From the NCBI RefSeq assembly GCF_000761545.1, contig NZ_JPMY01000045.1:1-64000 (forward strand): 64,000 nucleotides of DNA, read 5' to 3'. Positions 24,818-33,300 of this stretch are shown here, piece by piece. The notes under the pieces were generated by a model. That model was given only the letters and a program-made list of their open reading frames with translations. It did not search any database and had not been told where the DNA came from. The position numbers and the translations under genes were made by a program. The DNA comes from Pseudomonas sp. ML96. Its GTDB lineage: Bacteria; Pseudomonadota; Gammaproteobacteria; Pseudomonadales; Pseudomonadaceae. Numbering within the stretch: the stretch's first letter is position 1; each line of letters opens with the position of its first letter.

Positions 24818-25226
24818 GTGGGCGCAGCGCCAATAGGGGCACGGCGAGGGACAACACGGCCAGGGTGTTGAGGTAGGCGTGCAGCATCAGACCGAAGTAG
24901 CTGGAGATAGCGCTATCCAGCACGCACCAGACCAGCAGCGCAGCGAACAGCGCCGGCTTGATCAGACGATGGCCATGCTGGCGGTAGAGCACCACCAGCG
25001 CGCAGAACAGCAGGCCCCAGCTGGCTACGGTCGGGCCGAACAGGCCGACCATGGTGCGCAGCAGCCCCTGGTATTCGTTGCTCGGCGGCTGGCTGGCGAC
25101 GCTGGCGTACAGGTAGTCGAAGTACGCATCGGTGATCGGCAGGTGGGCGGCGAAGGCCAGGACCACGCCGAGCGCCACATGACCCAGGCCGACCAGCAGC
25201 AACCAGCGGTAGAGCAGGTTCTGCAT
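24801..25226 (-). CDS. Four-helix membrane protein
   Basis: A 141-residue protein with four hydrophobic helices (about 8-27, 60-82, 90-107, 115-135) and a short extracellular loop after the first. No motif is recognised. Its ATG overlaps the stop of the oligopeptidase gene (TGATG), so it is the second gene of that operon. Confidence 0.7.
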   Translation of the reverse strand: MQNLLYRWLLLVGLGHVALGVVLAFAAHLPITDAYFDYLYASVASQPPSNEYQGLLRTMVGLFGPTVASWGLLFCALVVLYRQHGHRLIKPALFAALLVWCVLDSAISSYFGLMLHAYLNTLAVLSLAVPLLALRPLTACR

Positions 25227-27262
25227 CAGGCCACTCCTAGCACCTTGAGCAGGAAGGCGTATTCCAGCGCTACATCCTTGAGCGCCTGGTAGCGGCCGCT
25301 CATGCCGCCGTGGCCGGCGCCGAGGTCGGTCTTGAGCAGCAGCAGGTTGCTGTCACTGCGGGTGGCGCGCAGCTTGGCCACCCACTTGGCCGCTTCCCAG
25401 TACTGCACGCGGCTGTCGTTGTAGCCGGCCACGGCGAGGATGGCCGGGTAGGCCTGGGCGCTGACGTTCTCGTAGGGCGCGTAGCCCTTGATGCGCTCGA
25501 AGACTTCGGCCTGGTTCGGGTCGCCCCACTCGTCGTACTCGGTCACCGTCAGCGGCAGGTCGGGGTTCTGCATGGTGTTGAGCACGTCGACGAAGGGCAC
25601 CTCGGCGATGGCGGCGGCGAACAGCTCGGGGCGCAGGTTGAGTACCGCGCCGATCAGCAGGCCGCCGGCACTGCCACCGCTGATGGCCAGCTGCGCGGGC
25701 GTGGTCAGGCCGTCGGCGATCAGCTTCTCGGCGCAGGCGATGAAGTCGTCGAAGGTGTTCTGCTTGTGTTCGAGCTTGCCGGCGCGGTACCAGGCTTCGC
25801 CCAGTTCGCCGCCGCCGCGCACGTGGGCAATGGCGAAGACGAAGCCGCGCTCCAGCAGCGACAGGCGCGCGTGGCTGAACCAGGGGTCGAGGCTCTGGCC
25901 ATAGGCACCGTAGCCGTAGAGGTAGAGCGGGGCGGGTGTGCCTGCTGCGAGCACGTCCTTGCGTGCCACCAGGCTGATCGGCACCTGGGTGCCATCGGCG
26001 GCCGTCGCCCAGACACGTCGGCTCTCGTAGGCGTCGGCGTCGAACGGGCCTTCCACGGGAGTCTGCTTGAGCACCTGCTGTTCGCCGCTGGCCAGTTGCA
26101 GCTGGCGCACCTGGGCCGGGCGGTTGAGCGCCTCGTAGCGCAGGCGAATCGCCGCGCTGTGAAACTCCAGGCTGTCCTGCACGTAGAGGCTGTAGGCGGC
26201 GTCCGGCAGCTGCACGGGGTAGGGCGTGGCGTCGCGCGGGTGCACCTCGATGATCGGCAGGCCGCCCTCGCGCAGGCTGAGGGTGAAGGCATCGCGGTTG
26301 AGGGTGACGCCTTCGAGCATGCGCTGCTCGTTGTGGGCGATCAGCTGGCGCCAGTGTTCGCGGCCCGGCTGGGCTTCATCGGCGACATACAGGGCGAAGT
26401 TGATGCCGGCCTGGTTGCTACGCACGAACCAGGTCCACTGGCCATCCAGCAGGCCGTGGTCGATGTCGTATTCGTGGTCTTCCTGGCGCGGGGCCACGCA
26501 GGTGAATTGGCCCTGCGGCGTGTCGGCATCCAGCACCCAGGCCTCGCTGGTGGTCTTGCTGCCGAGGCTGAGGATCAGCTGGCGTTCGGAACTGGTGCGG
26601 TAGCAGCTGAGGAAGAAACGCCCGTCGGCCTCCTCGAACACCAGTTCGGCGTTCGCGTCGCCGAGCGCGTGGCGATACAGGCGCCAGGGGCGGTGGGTAT
26701 CGTCGAGGGTGACGAAGAACAGCGTCCGGTTGTCGTTGGCCCAGGTCATCTGGCCGTCGCAGTCGTCGAACGGCAGCTCGTTCACGCTGCCGCTGTCCAG
26801 GTCCTTGACGAACAGGCGGTAGATCTCGTCGCCGGCGGTGTCCAGGCTGTAGCCGAGCAGGCGGTGGTCCTGGCTGATGGTGAAGGCGCCGAGCGACAGG
26901 TAGCCGTCGCCAGCCAGGGCGTTGGGGTCGAGCAGCAGTTGCTCGGCGTTCTCGTCGACGCTGAGCGAGCCGTCGGCCGGCAGCGGGCAGCGGTAATGAC
27001 GCGGGTATTCATCGCCGGCCGTGGTGCGCTGGTAGTACAGCCAGGGGCCCCACGGCACCGGCAGGGACAGGTCGGTCTCGCGGATGCGCCCCTTGATCTC
27101 CTGGAACAGCGCCTCACGCAGTTCGCCCTGATCGGCCAGTTGTGCTTCCAGGTAGGCATTCTCGGCCTTGAGATGGTCGAGCACTGCGCTTGCGTCGCGC
27201 TGTTCCAGCCAGCGGTAGGGATCGGAGCCGGCGTCGCGGCGGGCGATGGGAGCGTCGGTCAT
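25226..27262 (-). CDS. ptrB: Oligopeptidase B (S9A prolyl-oligopeptidase family)
   Basis: A 678-residue cytosolic serine peptidase. The N-terminal seven-bladed propeller (about 70-400) begins after a helical segment with DPYRWLEQRD. The C-terminal alpha/beta-hydrolase has Ser531 in GGSAGG, an Asp in YNDSRV and a His in GAGHGG. Oligopeptidase B cleaves short peptides after Arg or Lys. The ATG at 27262 is chosen because the frame upstream crosses the promoter of the divergent gene at 27354. Confidence 0.92.
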   Translation of the reverse strand: MTDAPIARRDAGSDPYRWLEQRDASAVLDHLKAENAYLEAQLADQGELREALFQEIKGRIRETDLSLPVPWGPWLYYQRTTAGDEYPRHYRCPLPADGSLSVDENAEQLLLDPNALAGDGYLSLGAFTISQDHRLLGYSLDTAGDEIYRLFVKDLDSGSVNELPFDDCDGQMTWANDNRTLFFVTLDDTHRPWRLYRHALGDANAELVFEEADGRFFLSCYRTSSERQLILSLGSKTTSEAWVLDADTPQGQFTCVAPRQEDHEYDIDHGLLDGQWTWFVRSNQAGINFALYVADEAQPGREHWRQLIAHNEQRMLEGVTLNRDAFTLSLREGGLPIIEVHPRDATPYPVQLPDAAYSLYVQDSLEFHSAAIRLRYEALNRPAQVRQLQLASGEQQVLKQTPVEGPFDADAYESRRVWATAADGTQVPISLVARKDVLAAGTPAPLYLYGYGAYGQSLDPWFSHARLSLLERGFVFAIAHVRGGGELGEAWYRAGKLEHKQNTFDDFIACAEKLIADGLTTPAQLAISGGSAGGLLIGAVLNLRPELFAAAIAEVPFVDVLNTMQNPDLPLTVTEYDEWGDPNQAEVFERIKGYAPYENVSAQAYPAILAVAGYNDSRVQYWEAAKWVAKLRATRSDSNLLLLKTDLGAGHGGMSGRYQALKDVALEYAFLLKVLGVA

Positions 27263-27353
27263 GGTCGTTCTCGTTCGGGCGACCGCAGGGAAGTCGGGGG
27301 CCGCAAAAGCCGCTATCATAAGCGCCCCTTTGCCGGCCAGGCCACGACACACC

Positions 27354-27833
27354 ATGACCGAACAAGACTATCTGCTCGCCTGGGCCCTGTACGCGATCTC
27401 CGCGCTGGGTTGCCTGCTGGTGTGGTTCCGCATGACCGGCTGGATGTGGCGTTTCCTGCGCGAGCCGCTGCGGGTCATAGTCGCGGTGCTGCTGCTCAGC
27501 CCGACCATCGTCGACCCAGCCAAGGAACTGTTCGCCCCGGCGATCGCCATCACCGCCCTGGACGTGCTGTTCAATGTCGGTAACAACGCCTGGCGCGCGG
27601 TGGCTGACCTGGCTATCTACGGCCTGATTGCCCTCGGCGTCTGGCTGACCTTCGCCGCCCTGCGCTGGCCGGTCGAGCGCTGGTGGGCCGGGCGCCAGGC
27701 CCCGGCCACGACTGTCGCCGCGGAAGATGAACCGACCCTGCGTGAGCTGATGGACCGCGAGGAGCGCTTCGACGCCGACACCCGTCTGGACGGCAAGGGC
27801 GATCGCCGCCTGCGCATCGAGCCGCGTCTGTAG
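27354..27833 (+). CDS. Conserved membrane protein of unknown function
   Basis: A 159-residue protein with about three hydrophobic helices in the first 105 residues (LLAWALYAISALGCLLVWF, VIVAVLLLSPTIV, LAIYGLIALGVWLTF) and a charged cytoplasmic tail with many acidic and basic residues. No family is recognised. It is divergent from oligopeptidase B and heads a run of four same-strand genes ending at 29649. The ATG at 27354 is taken; the longer frame from 27246 enters the opposite gene. Confidence 0.75.
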   Translation: MTEQDYLLAWALYAISALGCLLVWFRMTGWMWRFLREPLRVIVAVLLLSPTIVDPAKELFAPAIAITALDVLFNVGNNAWRAVADLAIYGLIALGVWLTFAALRWPVERWWAGRQAPATTVAAEDEPTLRELMDREERFDADTRLDGKGDRRLRIEPRL

Positions 27834-27886
27834 CTTGCACGCTGGGCGTGCTGCGTTAGCATGGCGGCATGGGACAAGGAGTGCCG

Positions 27887-28330
27887 ATGAACTGCGTGTT
27901 CTGCGCCATTGCCGACGGCCAGCTGCCGTCGCACATCATTCATGAAGACGAGCATTTCCTGGTGCTGCTGGATATCTTCCCGCTGCGGCCGAGCCACCTG
28001 CTGGTGGTCGCCCGTGGCCACGCCCCGTTTCTCGCCGACCTGCCGGCCGCGCCGCGCGAAGCCCTGCTGGCCCTGGCCGAACGCATGGCCAAGGCGCTGT
28101 ATCGCAGCGATCCGTCGGTGCTGGGCATCAATCTGCTGCTCAACGACGGCCCGGTGGCCAACCAGCATGTGCCGCACCTGCATCTGCACCTGATCCCGCG
28201 CCGTACTGGCGACTTGCCGGCACTGTGCTGGCGCATCCTCACGCGCTTCCTGCCGTTCGGCCGCGCGCGCATCGAGGCGCGCCTGGCGCGTGAAGCCGAG
28301 CGCTTGCGCGCGGCTCTGGCGGAGGGCTGA
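27887..28330 (+). CDS. HIT-family nucleotide hydrolase-like protein
   Basis: A 147-residue histidine-triad protein. The signature HLHLHL is at 97-102 (His97, 99, 101), and the N-terminal CVFCAI resembles the zinc-binding Cys pair of HINT-type members. It should hydrolyse nucleoside phosphoramidates or dinucleoside polyphosphates. A C-terminal basic helix (FGRARIEARLAREAERLR) extends past the usual HIT core. The ATG at 27887 has AAGGAG upstream; the ATG at 27869 has none. Confidence 0.88.
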   Translation: MNCVFCAIADGQLPSHIIHEDEHFLVLLDIFPLRPSHLLVVARGHAPFLADLPAAPREALLALAERMAKALYRSDPSVLGINLLLNDGPVANQHVPHLHLHLIPRRTGDLPALCWRILTRFLPFGRARIEARLAREAERLRAALAEG

Positions 28331-28333
28331 GGC

Positions 28334-29113
28334 ATGTGCGAACTGCTGGGCATGAGCGCCAACGTCCCCACCGACATCGTCTTCAGTTTCACCGGCCTGA
28401 TGCAGCGCGGTGGCGGCACCGGCCCGCACCGTGACGGCTGGGGCATCGCCTTCTACGAGGGTCGCGGCCTGCGCCTGTTCCAGGACCCGGCCGCCAGCGT
28501 CGGCTCGGAAGTGGCCAAGCTGGTGCAGCGCTACCCGATCAAGAGCGAGACGGTGATCGGCCATATCCGCCAGGCCAATGTCGGCCGGGTGTGCCTGGCC
28601 AACACCCACCCGTTCGTGCGCGAGCTGTGGGGGCGCAACTGGTGCTTCGCCCACAATGGCCAGCTGGCGAGCTTTGCGCCGAGCTTCGACTTCTACCGTC
28701 CGGTCGGCGATACCGACAGCGAGGCGGCCTTCTGCGACTTGCTCAACCGCGTGCGCGCTGCCTTCCCCGAGCCAGTGCCGGTGGAGGTGCTGTTGCCGGT
28801 ACTGATCCAGGCGGCCCAGGACTATCGTGGCAGGGGCGTGTTCAACTGCCTGCTCAGTGACGGCGATTGGCTGTTCTGCTTTTGCTCGACCAAGCTGGCG
28901 CAGATCACCCGGCGCGCACCGTTCGGCCCGGCGCGGCTGAAGGATGCCGACCTGACGGTGGACTTCCAGGCGGAGACCACGCCGAACGACGTGGTCACGG
29001 TGATCGCCACCGAACCGCTGACCGATAACGAACGCTGGAACCTGTTCCAGCCTGGCGAATGGAGTTTGTGGCGCCGCGGCGAGCGCGTGGCCCACGGGCA
29101 GATGGGGAGCTGA
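28334..29113 (+). CDS. Class II glutamine amidotransferase (YafJ-like)
   Basis: A 259-residue stand-alone Ntn-type glutaminase domain. After removal of Met, Cys2 (MCELLGMS) becomes the N-terminal nucleophile. Family blocks TGLMQRGGGTGPHRDGWGIA, HIRQAN and NTHPFVRELWGRNWCFAHNG are clear. It resembles YafJ and could act in gamma-glutamyl metabolism; the acceptor is unknown. It starts 3 nt after the HIT gene stop. Confidence 0.88.
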   Translation: MCELLGMSANVPTDIVFSFTGLMQRGGGTGPHRDGWGIAFYEGRGLRLFQDPAASVGSEVAKLVQRYPIKSETVIGHIRQANVGRVCLANTHPFVRELWGRNWCFAHNGQLASFAPSFDFYRPVGDTDSEAAFCDLLNRVRAAFPEPVPVEVLLPVLIQAAQDYRGRGVFNCLLSDGDWLFCFCSTKLAQITRRAPFGPARLKDADLTVDFQAETTPNDVVTVIATEPLTDNERWNLFQPGEWSLWRRGERVAHGQMGS

Positions 29114-29115
29114 GG

Positions 29116-29649
29116 ATGTTCAGGGGTTATTTGCGTCTGCTGGTGTTCGCCTTCGGCCTGCTGGTCGGGGTGCAGGTGCCGGGCTTCGTCGACGATTACG
29201 CCAAGCGTATCGATGCCCATCGCGCCGAGTCGGAGCAGAGCCTGCTGGGCTTCCGCGAGACCGCTGCGAAGTTCTTCAATGGCGATCTCAACGCGCTGGT
29301 GGCCCACTACCGCGCCAGCACCGACGAGGTGATGCGCAGCGACGCCGACAGCGTCGAGCACCTGGTGAGCCGTTACACGCTGCTGGAAGCCGAGTGGCTG
29401 GCCATGCAGGGCCCCTGGTATGCACAGATCTGGCACCTGGGCACCGGCGCCGACCAGGCTCTGCTGCAGGAAACCTACGATGCCTACACCTACCAGGTGT
29501 TGCTGGCGCCGCAGGCGATCTTCTGGGGCCTAGGGGTAGGGCTGGTGCTGGCCTGGCTGGTCGAGCTGCTGGCGCTGGGCATCGGCTGGACCGTCGGTAT
29601 CGGGCGCAAGCACAAGACCATCGCCTACGAGAAGCGCCACTGGCGCTGA
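29116..29649 (+). CDS. DUF2937 family membrane protein
   Basis: A 177-residue protein with a hydrophobic helix at each end (LRLLVFAFGLLVGVQVP and FWGLGVGLVLAWLVELLALG) and a helical, charged periplasmic domain between them, as in DUF2937 proteins. Function unknown. It begins 2 nt after the amidotransferase stop and is followed by a strong terminator. Confidence 0.82.
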   Translation: MFRGYLRLLVFAFGLLVGVQVPGFVDDYAKRIDAHRAESEQSLLGFRETAAKFFNGDLNALVAHYRASTDEVMRSDADSVEHLVSRYTLLEAEWLAMQGPWYAQIWHLGTGADQALLQETYDAYTYQVLLAPQAIFWGLGVGLVLAWLVELLALGIGWTVGIGRKHKTIAYEKRHWR

Positions 29650-29651
29650 TG

Positions 29652-29678
29652 AAAAAAGGCCCCGCGAGGGGCCTTTTT
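29652..29678. terminator. Bidirectional intrinsic terminator
   Basis: Six A, stem AGGCCCC/GGGGCCT with a short loop, then five T. It separates the convergent DUF2937 and thioesterase genes. Confidence 0.9.
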
Positions 29679-29690
29679 CTTGGCCGTCGA

Positions 29691-30185
29691 TCAGGCCGGC
29701 TTGGCGTGGGCCTGAGTGGCCAGCTGGCCGGTGTCCACGCGCACGAACACCGAGTCGCCGATGGCGGTCAGCACCTCGCCGGCATAGACCTCGCAGATCA
29801 CCTGGGTCTTGCGCCCCACGTCACCCTCGACCCGCGCGCGCAGCTGCAGCGGCACGCCCATGGGCGTCGGCTTGATGAACTTGATGCCGAGGTTGCCGGT
29901 AACGCACTCGATGCGCGGCAGGCTGCCAGGCTCGCGGCTCTCGGCGCGGTAGTGGTAGGCCATGGCGGTCCAGTTCGAGTGGCAGTCCACCAGCATGGCG
30001 ATCAGCCCGCCGTAGACCAGCTCCGGCCAGCCGCAGTGCATGGGATCGGGCAGGTGCTCGGCGACGACGTGGACGCCGTCCTCGTGCCAGCGGCTCTTGA
30101 CGTGCAGGCCGTGCGGGTTGCGGCTGCCGCAGCCGTAGCAGACGCCATCGGGTGCGGCGGCGTCTTGTAGGGGAAGGTCTTGCAT
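29691..30185 (-). CDS. Hotdog-fold thioesterase (PaaI-like)
   Basis: A 164-residue hotdog-fold protein. The N-terminal CYGCGSRNPHGL with two Cys is typical of a PaaI/4HBT subgroup, and WPELVYGGLIAMLVDCHSNW is the hotdog helix whose Gly-Gly and Asp are the likely active site. It should hydrolyse an acyl-CoA of unknown chain. The ATG at 30185 is chosen; the longer frame to 30233 runs toward the next gene's terminator. Confidence 0.82.
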   Translation of the reverse strand: MQDLPLQDAAAPDGVCYGCGSRNPHGLHVKSRWHEDGVHVVAEHLPDPMHCGWPELVYGGLIAMLVDCHSNWTAMAYHYRAESREPGSLPRIECVTGNLGIKFIKPTPMGVPLQLRARVEGDVGRKTQVICEVYAGEVLTAIGDSVFVRVDTGQLATQAHAKPA

Positions 30186-30240
30186 GACGGTCGGTTCCGA
30201 ATGAGACCGGCCAAGCCTAGCGGCTTTCGCCATAAAGCAG

Positions 30241-30260
30241 AACGGGCCCGAGGGCCCGTT
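30241..30260 (-). terminator. Terminator hairpin after the VWA gene
   Basis: A 20-bp palindrome with arms AACGGGCCC/GGGCCCGTT. It lies 7 bp past the stop of the VWA-protein gene on the minus strand. The downstream T content is modest. Confidence 0.7.
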
Positions 30261-30266
30261 CGTGTG

Positions 30267-31445
30267 TCACTTGGAGAGGAACCGCATCCCTTCTTCCAGA
30301 CCGCGCAGCGTCAGCGGGTGCATCTGATCGTTGATCAGCTCGCGGACGATGTTGGTGGAGGCGGTGTAGTTCCAGGCGTCCTTGGGGTAGGGGTTGATCC
30401 AGATGAGCTTCTTGTACTTGTCCATGAAGCGCTTCATCCAGATGTAGCCGGCTTCCTCGTTCCAGTGCTCGACGCTGCCGCCGGCCTGGGTGATCTCGTA
30501 GGGCGCCATGGCCGCGTCGCCGACGAACACCACTTTCCAGTCCGGGCCGTACTTGTGCAGCAGGTCGTTGGTGGAGAAGCGTTCGCTGGTGCGGCGCAGG
30601 TTGTTCTTCCACACGCTCTCGTAGACGAAGTTGTGGAAGTAGAAGTACTCCAGATGCTTGAACTCGGTCTTGCACGCCGAGAACAGCTCCTCGCAGACCT
30701 TGACGTGGGCATCCATCGAACCGCCGATATCGAACAGGATCAGCAGCTTCACTGTGTTGCGCCGTTCCGGACGCATCTGGATGTTGAGCAGGCCGGCGTC
30801 CTTGGCGGTGTGGTCGATGGTGCCGGAGAGGTCGAATTCCTCGGCGGCGCCTTCGCGGGCGAATTTGCGCAGGCGGCGCAGGGCCACCTTGATGTTGCGC
30901 GTGCCCAGCTCGACCTGGTCATCGAGGTTCTTGTACTCGCGCTGGTCCCACACCTTGGCGGCTTTGCCCTGGCGCTTGCCGGCGTCGCCGACGCGGATGC
31001 CCTCGGGGTTGTAGCCGCCGGAACCGAACGGGCTGGTGCCGCCGGTACCGATCCACTTGTTGCCGCCCTCGTGGCGTTCCTTCTGCTCCTCGAGGCGCTT
31101 CTTGAACTCCTCGATCAGTTTGTCCAGGCCGCCGAGGGACTGGATCTGCGCGCGCTCCTCGTCGGTCAGGTGGCGCTCGAACTCCTTGCGCAGCCAGTCC
31201 TCGGGGATCAGCGCCTCGATATGCTCGTTGAGGTTTTCTAGGCCCTTGAAGTAGGCGCCGAAGGCACGGTCGAACTTGTCGAAGTGGCGCTCGTCCTTGA
31301 CCAGGATCGCCCGCGACAGGAAGTAGAACTCGTCCATGTCGGCGAACACGACGTTGTGCTTGAGCGCGTTGATCAGGTCGAGCAGCTCGCGCACCGACAC
31401 CGGCACCTTGGCCGTACGCATTTCATTGAACAGGTTGAGCAGCAT
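30267..31445 (-). CDS. VWA-domain protein, CoxE-like
   Basis: A 392-residue cytosolic protein with a helical N-terminal half (acidic, with a flexible Gly-rich stretch GTGGTSPFGSGGYNPEG near 140) and a C-terminal von Willebrand A domain from about 230. The metal site reads DIGGSMD starting at Asp239, where the first Ser of DxSxS is Gly. Such proteins act with MoxR-type ATPases as co-chaperones that insert metals or remodel complexes; the ATPase at 31624-32469 is the partner. The second ATG (31445) has a well-spaced GAGG, so it is preferred over 31451. Confidence 0.85.
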   Translation of the reverse strand: MLLNLFNEMRTAKVPVSVRELLDLINALKHNVVFADMDEFYFLSRAILVKDERHFDKFDRAFGAYFKGLENLNEHIEALIPEDWLRKEFERHLTDEERAQIQSLGGLDKLIEEFKKRLEEQKERHEGGNKWIGTGGTSPFGSGGYNPEGIRVGDAGKRQGKAAKVWDQREYKNLDDQVELGTRNIKVALRRLRKFAREGAAEEFDLSGTIDHTAKDAGLLNIQMRPERRNTVKLLILFDIGGSMDAHVKVCEELFSACKTEFKHLEYFYFHNFVYESVWKNNLRRTSERFSTNDLLHKYGPDWKVVFVGDAAMAPYEITQAGGSVEHWNEEAGYIWMKRFMDKYKKLIWINPYPKDAWNYTASTNIVRELINDQMHPLTLRGLEEGMRFLSK

Positions 31446-31451
31446 GGGCAT

Positions 31452-31623
31452 GCCCTCGTGAATGTCTGTAACTGCCTTGTGGCCCGAGGGTCCGCACGCA
31501 GTGAGGGGCGAGCGAGCTAGAGCCAGACAAGGCGAGAGTGGGCGAGGCAGCGCAGTTTACGCGTGTAAATGAGCATGCCGAGCCCGCTCTCAACGCAGTC
31601 TGGCCGACGCGCAGCCGGCCCGT
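31452..31623. repeat. Hairpin-rich repeat between moxR and VWA genes
   Basis: A 172-bp spacer inside an otherwise compact two-gene set. CCAGAC (31523-31528) pairs with GTCTGG (31598-31603); GAGAGTGGGC (31534-31543) pairs with GCCCGCTCTC (31582-31591); TTTAC (31556-31560) pairs with GTAAA (31565-31569). The nested arms form one roughly 80-nt hairpin. I recall near-identical sequence between genes in other Pseudomonas, so a dispersed repeat is likely; this is memory, not a search. Confidence 0.6.
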
Positions 31624-32469
31624 TTATCGGGAGGCGCGGCGCGCCATGAAGGCCAGGCGCTCAAGCAGCTGCACGTCCTGCTCGTTCTTCACCAGGGCAC
31701 CGGCCAGCGGCGGAATGGCCTTGGTCGGATCGCGCTCGCGCAGTACGGCTTCGCCGATGTTGTCGGCCATCAGCAGCTTCAGCCAGTCGACCAGCTCACT
31801 GGTGGACGGCTTCTTCTTCAGGCCCGGTACCTTACGTACGTCGAAGAACACGTCCAGCGCCTCGGCCACCAGCTCGCCGCTGATGTTCGGGTAGTGCACG
31901 TCGACGATCTTCTTCAGGGTGTCGCGATCCGGGAAGGCGATGTAGTGGAAGAAGCAGCGGCGCAGGAAGGCGTCCGGCAGTTCCTTCTCGTTGTTCGAGG
32001 TGATGATGATGATCGGGCGCTGCTTGGCCTTGATCGTCTCGTCGGTCTCGTAAACGTAGAACTCCATCTTGTCGAGTTCTTGCAGCAGGTCGTTGGGGAA
32101 CTCGATGTCGGCCTTGTCGATCTCGTCGATCAGCAGGATCACGCGCTCTTCGGACTCGAAGGCCTCCCACAGCTTGCCTTTCTTGATGTAGTTGCGAACG
32201 TCGTGGACCTTGTCCGAATCCAGCTGCGAGTCGCGCAGGCGGCTGACCGCGTCGTACTCGTACAGGCCCTGGTGCGCCTTGGTGGTGGATTTGATGTGCC
32301 AGGTGATCAGCTTGGCGCCGAAGGCGGCGGACAGTTGCTCGGCCAGCATGGTCTTGCCGGTGCCTGGCTCGCCCTTGACCAGCAGCGGACGCTGCAGGGT
32401 GATGGCGGCGTTGACCGCGAGCTTCAGGTCGGCGGTGGCGACGTAGGACTGGGTGCCTTCGAACTTCAT
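31624..32469 (-). CDS. MoxR-family AAA+ ATPase
   Basis: A 281-residue ATPase. Walker A GEPGTGKT is at 33-40, Walker B reads ILLIDEIDKAD, sensor 1 is in IIITSNNEKELPDAFLRRC, and the arginine finger region follows. MoxR ATPases work with VWA proteins to mature or activate enzyme complexes; the VWA gene follows on the same strand after a repeat. The client is not identifiable here, since no cox or methanol dehydrogenase genes are nearby. Confidence 0.9.
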   Translation of the reverse strand: MKFEGTQSYVATADLKLAVNAAITLQRPLLVKGEPGTGKTMLAEQLSAAFGAKLITWHIKSTTKAHQGLYEYDAVSRLRDSQLDSDKVHDVRNYIKKGKLWEAFESEERVILLIDEIDKADIEFPNDLLQELDKMEFYVYETDETIKAKQRPIIIITSNNEKELPDAFLRRCFFHYIAFPDRDTLKKIVDVHYPNISGELVAEALDVFFDVRKVPGLKKKPSTSELVDWLKLLMADNIGEAVLRERDPTKAIPPLAGALVKNEQDVQLLERLAFMARRASR

Positions 32470-32635
32470 CTGGAAATCCTCGAACGGGCTCGCGAGTAGC
32501 GTTCCCGGCTGGTTCGGTGAGTGACGTAGAGACCGACTATAACGCGCAGGGCCGTGGACTGTGAACGCAGACGGGGCATTCAGTCACTGAATGGCGGGTC
32601 ATGCCGGGAAATGGCCAAAAAACCGCTCTAATGAC

Positions 32636-32685
32636 AAGCTTGCTTTACATGGCGAATGACGGAATGTTAAGTTTGCTTGACATGG
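32636..32685 (+). promoter_or_regulatory. Tandem 17-bp operator-like repeats over a promoter
   Basis: AAGCTTGCTTTACATGG (32636-32652) is repeated as AAGTTTGCTTGACATGG (32669-32685), 33 bp apart, with two mismatches. TTTACA in the first copy can act as -35, and TTAAGT (32667-32672) as -10 after 17 bp, so the second copy covers the -10 and start point. This fits autoregulation by the XRE protein encoded downstream. Confidence 0.55.
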
Positions 32686-32700
32686 ATTTCGGAGCCCGCC

Positions 32701-33090
32701 ATGAACGCCGCCGCACGCCGCTACGTGATTTCCTGTTCCTCGCTGATGCTGGTGTACGCCGCGCTGGTCTGCCTGATCAGCTGGGGTGTGGACCTGCAGA
32801 ACCTGCCCTACGCCCTGCGGGTGATCGCCGCCGCTTCGCCGGCCCTACCGCTGCTGGCCTCGCTGTATGTGTTCGACCGCTACATGCGCAGCGAGCCGGA
32901 CGAGTTCCTGCGTTTCCTGATGTCGCGTGCGGCGCTGCTGGCTGGTGGCGTGGTGGTCGGCCTGCTCAGCGCCTGGGGCTTTCTAGAGCAGTACGCCGGC
33001 TGGCCGCGCTTTCCGCTGATCATGGCCTTCCCGGCGTTCTGGGCCGCCTACGCCCTGACCTCGACCCTGGTGCGCTGGCGCTACGCCTGA
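32701..33090 (+). CDS. Small membrane protein paired with an XRE regulator
   Basis: A 129-residue protein with four hydrophobic helices and no recognised motif. The ATG at 32701 follows GGAG at eight bases. It is 9 nt upstream of the small HTH gene on the same strand. Bacterial pairs of a four-helix membrane protein and a YgzD-like HTH regulator are common in many phyla, but their role is not known to me. Confidence 0.75.
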   Translation: MNAAARRYVISCSSLMLVYAALVCLISWGVDLQNLPYALRVIAAASPALPLLASLYVFDRYMRSEPDEFLRFLMSRAALLAGGVVVGLLSAWGFLEQYAGWPRFPLIMAFPAFWAAYALTSTLVRWRYA

Positions 33091-33099
33091 GGAGCCGTC

Positions 33100-33300
33100 A
33101 TGCACAATCGTCTACGCGAGCTGCGCGCCGAACGCGGCTGGAGCCAGTCGGAGCTGGCGCAGCGCCTGGAAGTGTCGCGGCAGAGCGTCAACGCCATCGA
33201 GACCGGCAAGTACGACCCCAGCCTGCCGCTGGCCTTCCGCATCGCCCGGCTGTTCGAGCTGCCGATCGAGGCCATCTTCAGCGACGAGCTCACGAGCTAG
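33100..33300 (+). CDS. Small XRE-family HTH regulator
   Basis: A 66-residue protein that is almost only a Cro/CI-type helix-turn-helix: SQSELAQRLEVSRQSVNAIE is the DNA-binding unit, followed by TGKYDPSLPLAFRIARLFE. It probably represses its own promoter through the repeats at 32636-32685. The 3' end overlaps the convergent DUF748 gene by 11 bp. Confidence 0.85.
   Translation: MHNRLRELRAERGWSQSELAQRLEVSRQSVNAIETGKYDPSLPLAFRIARLFELPIEAIFSDELTS

Noticed and set aside
25310..27583. 757-codon frame opposite oligopeptidase B
   Set aside because: Same artefact; the opposite strand has a complete catalytic triad and family motifs.
31538..31894. 118-codon frame beginning in the moxR-VWA spacer
   Set aside because: Starts in the hairpin repeat and runs antisense into the moxR-type gene.
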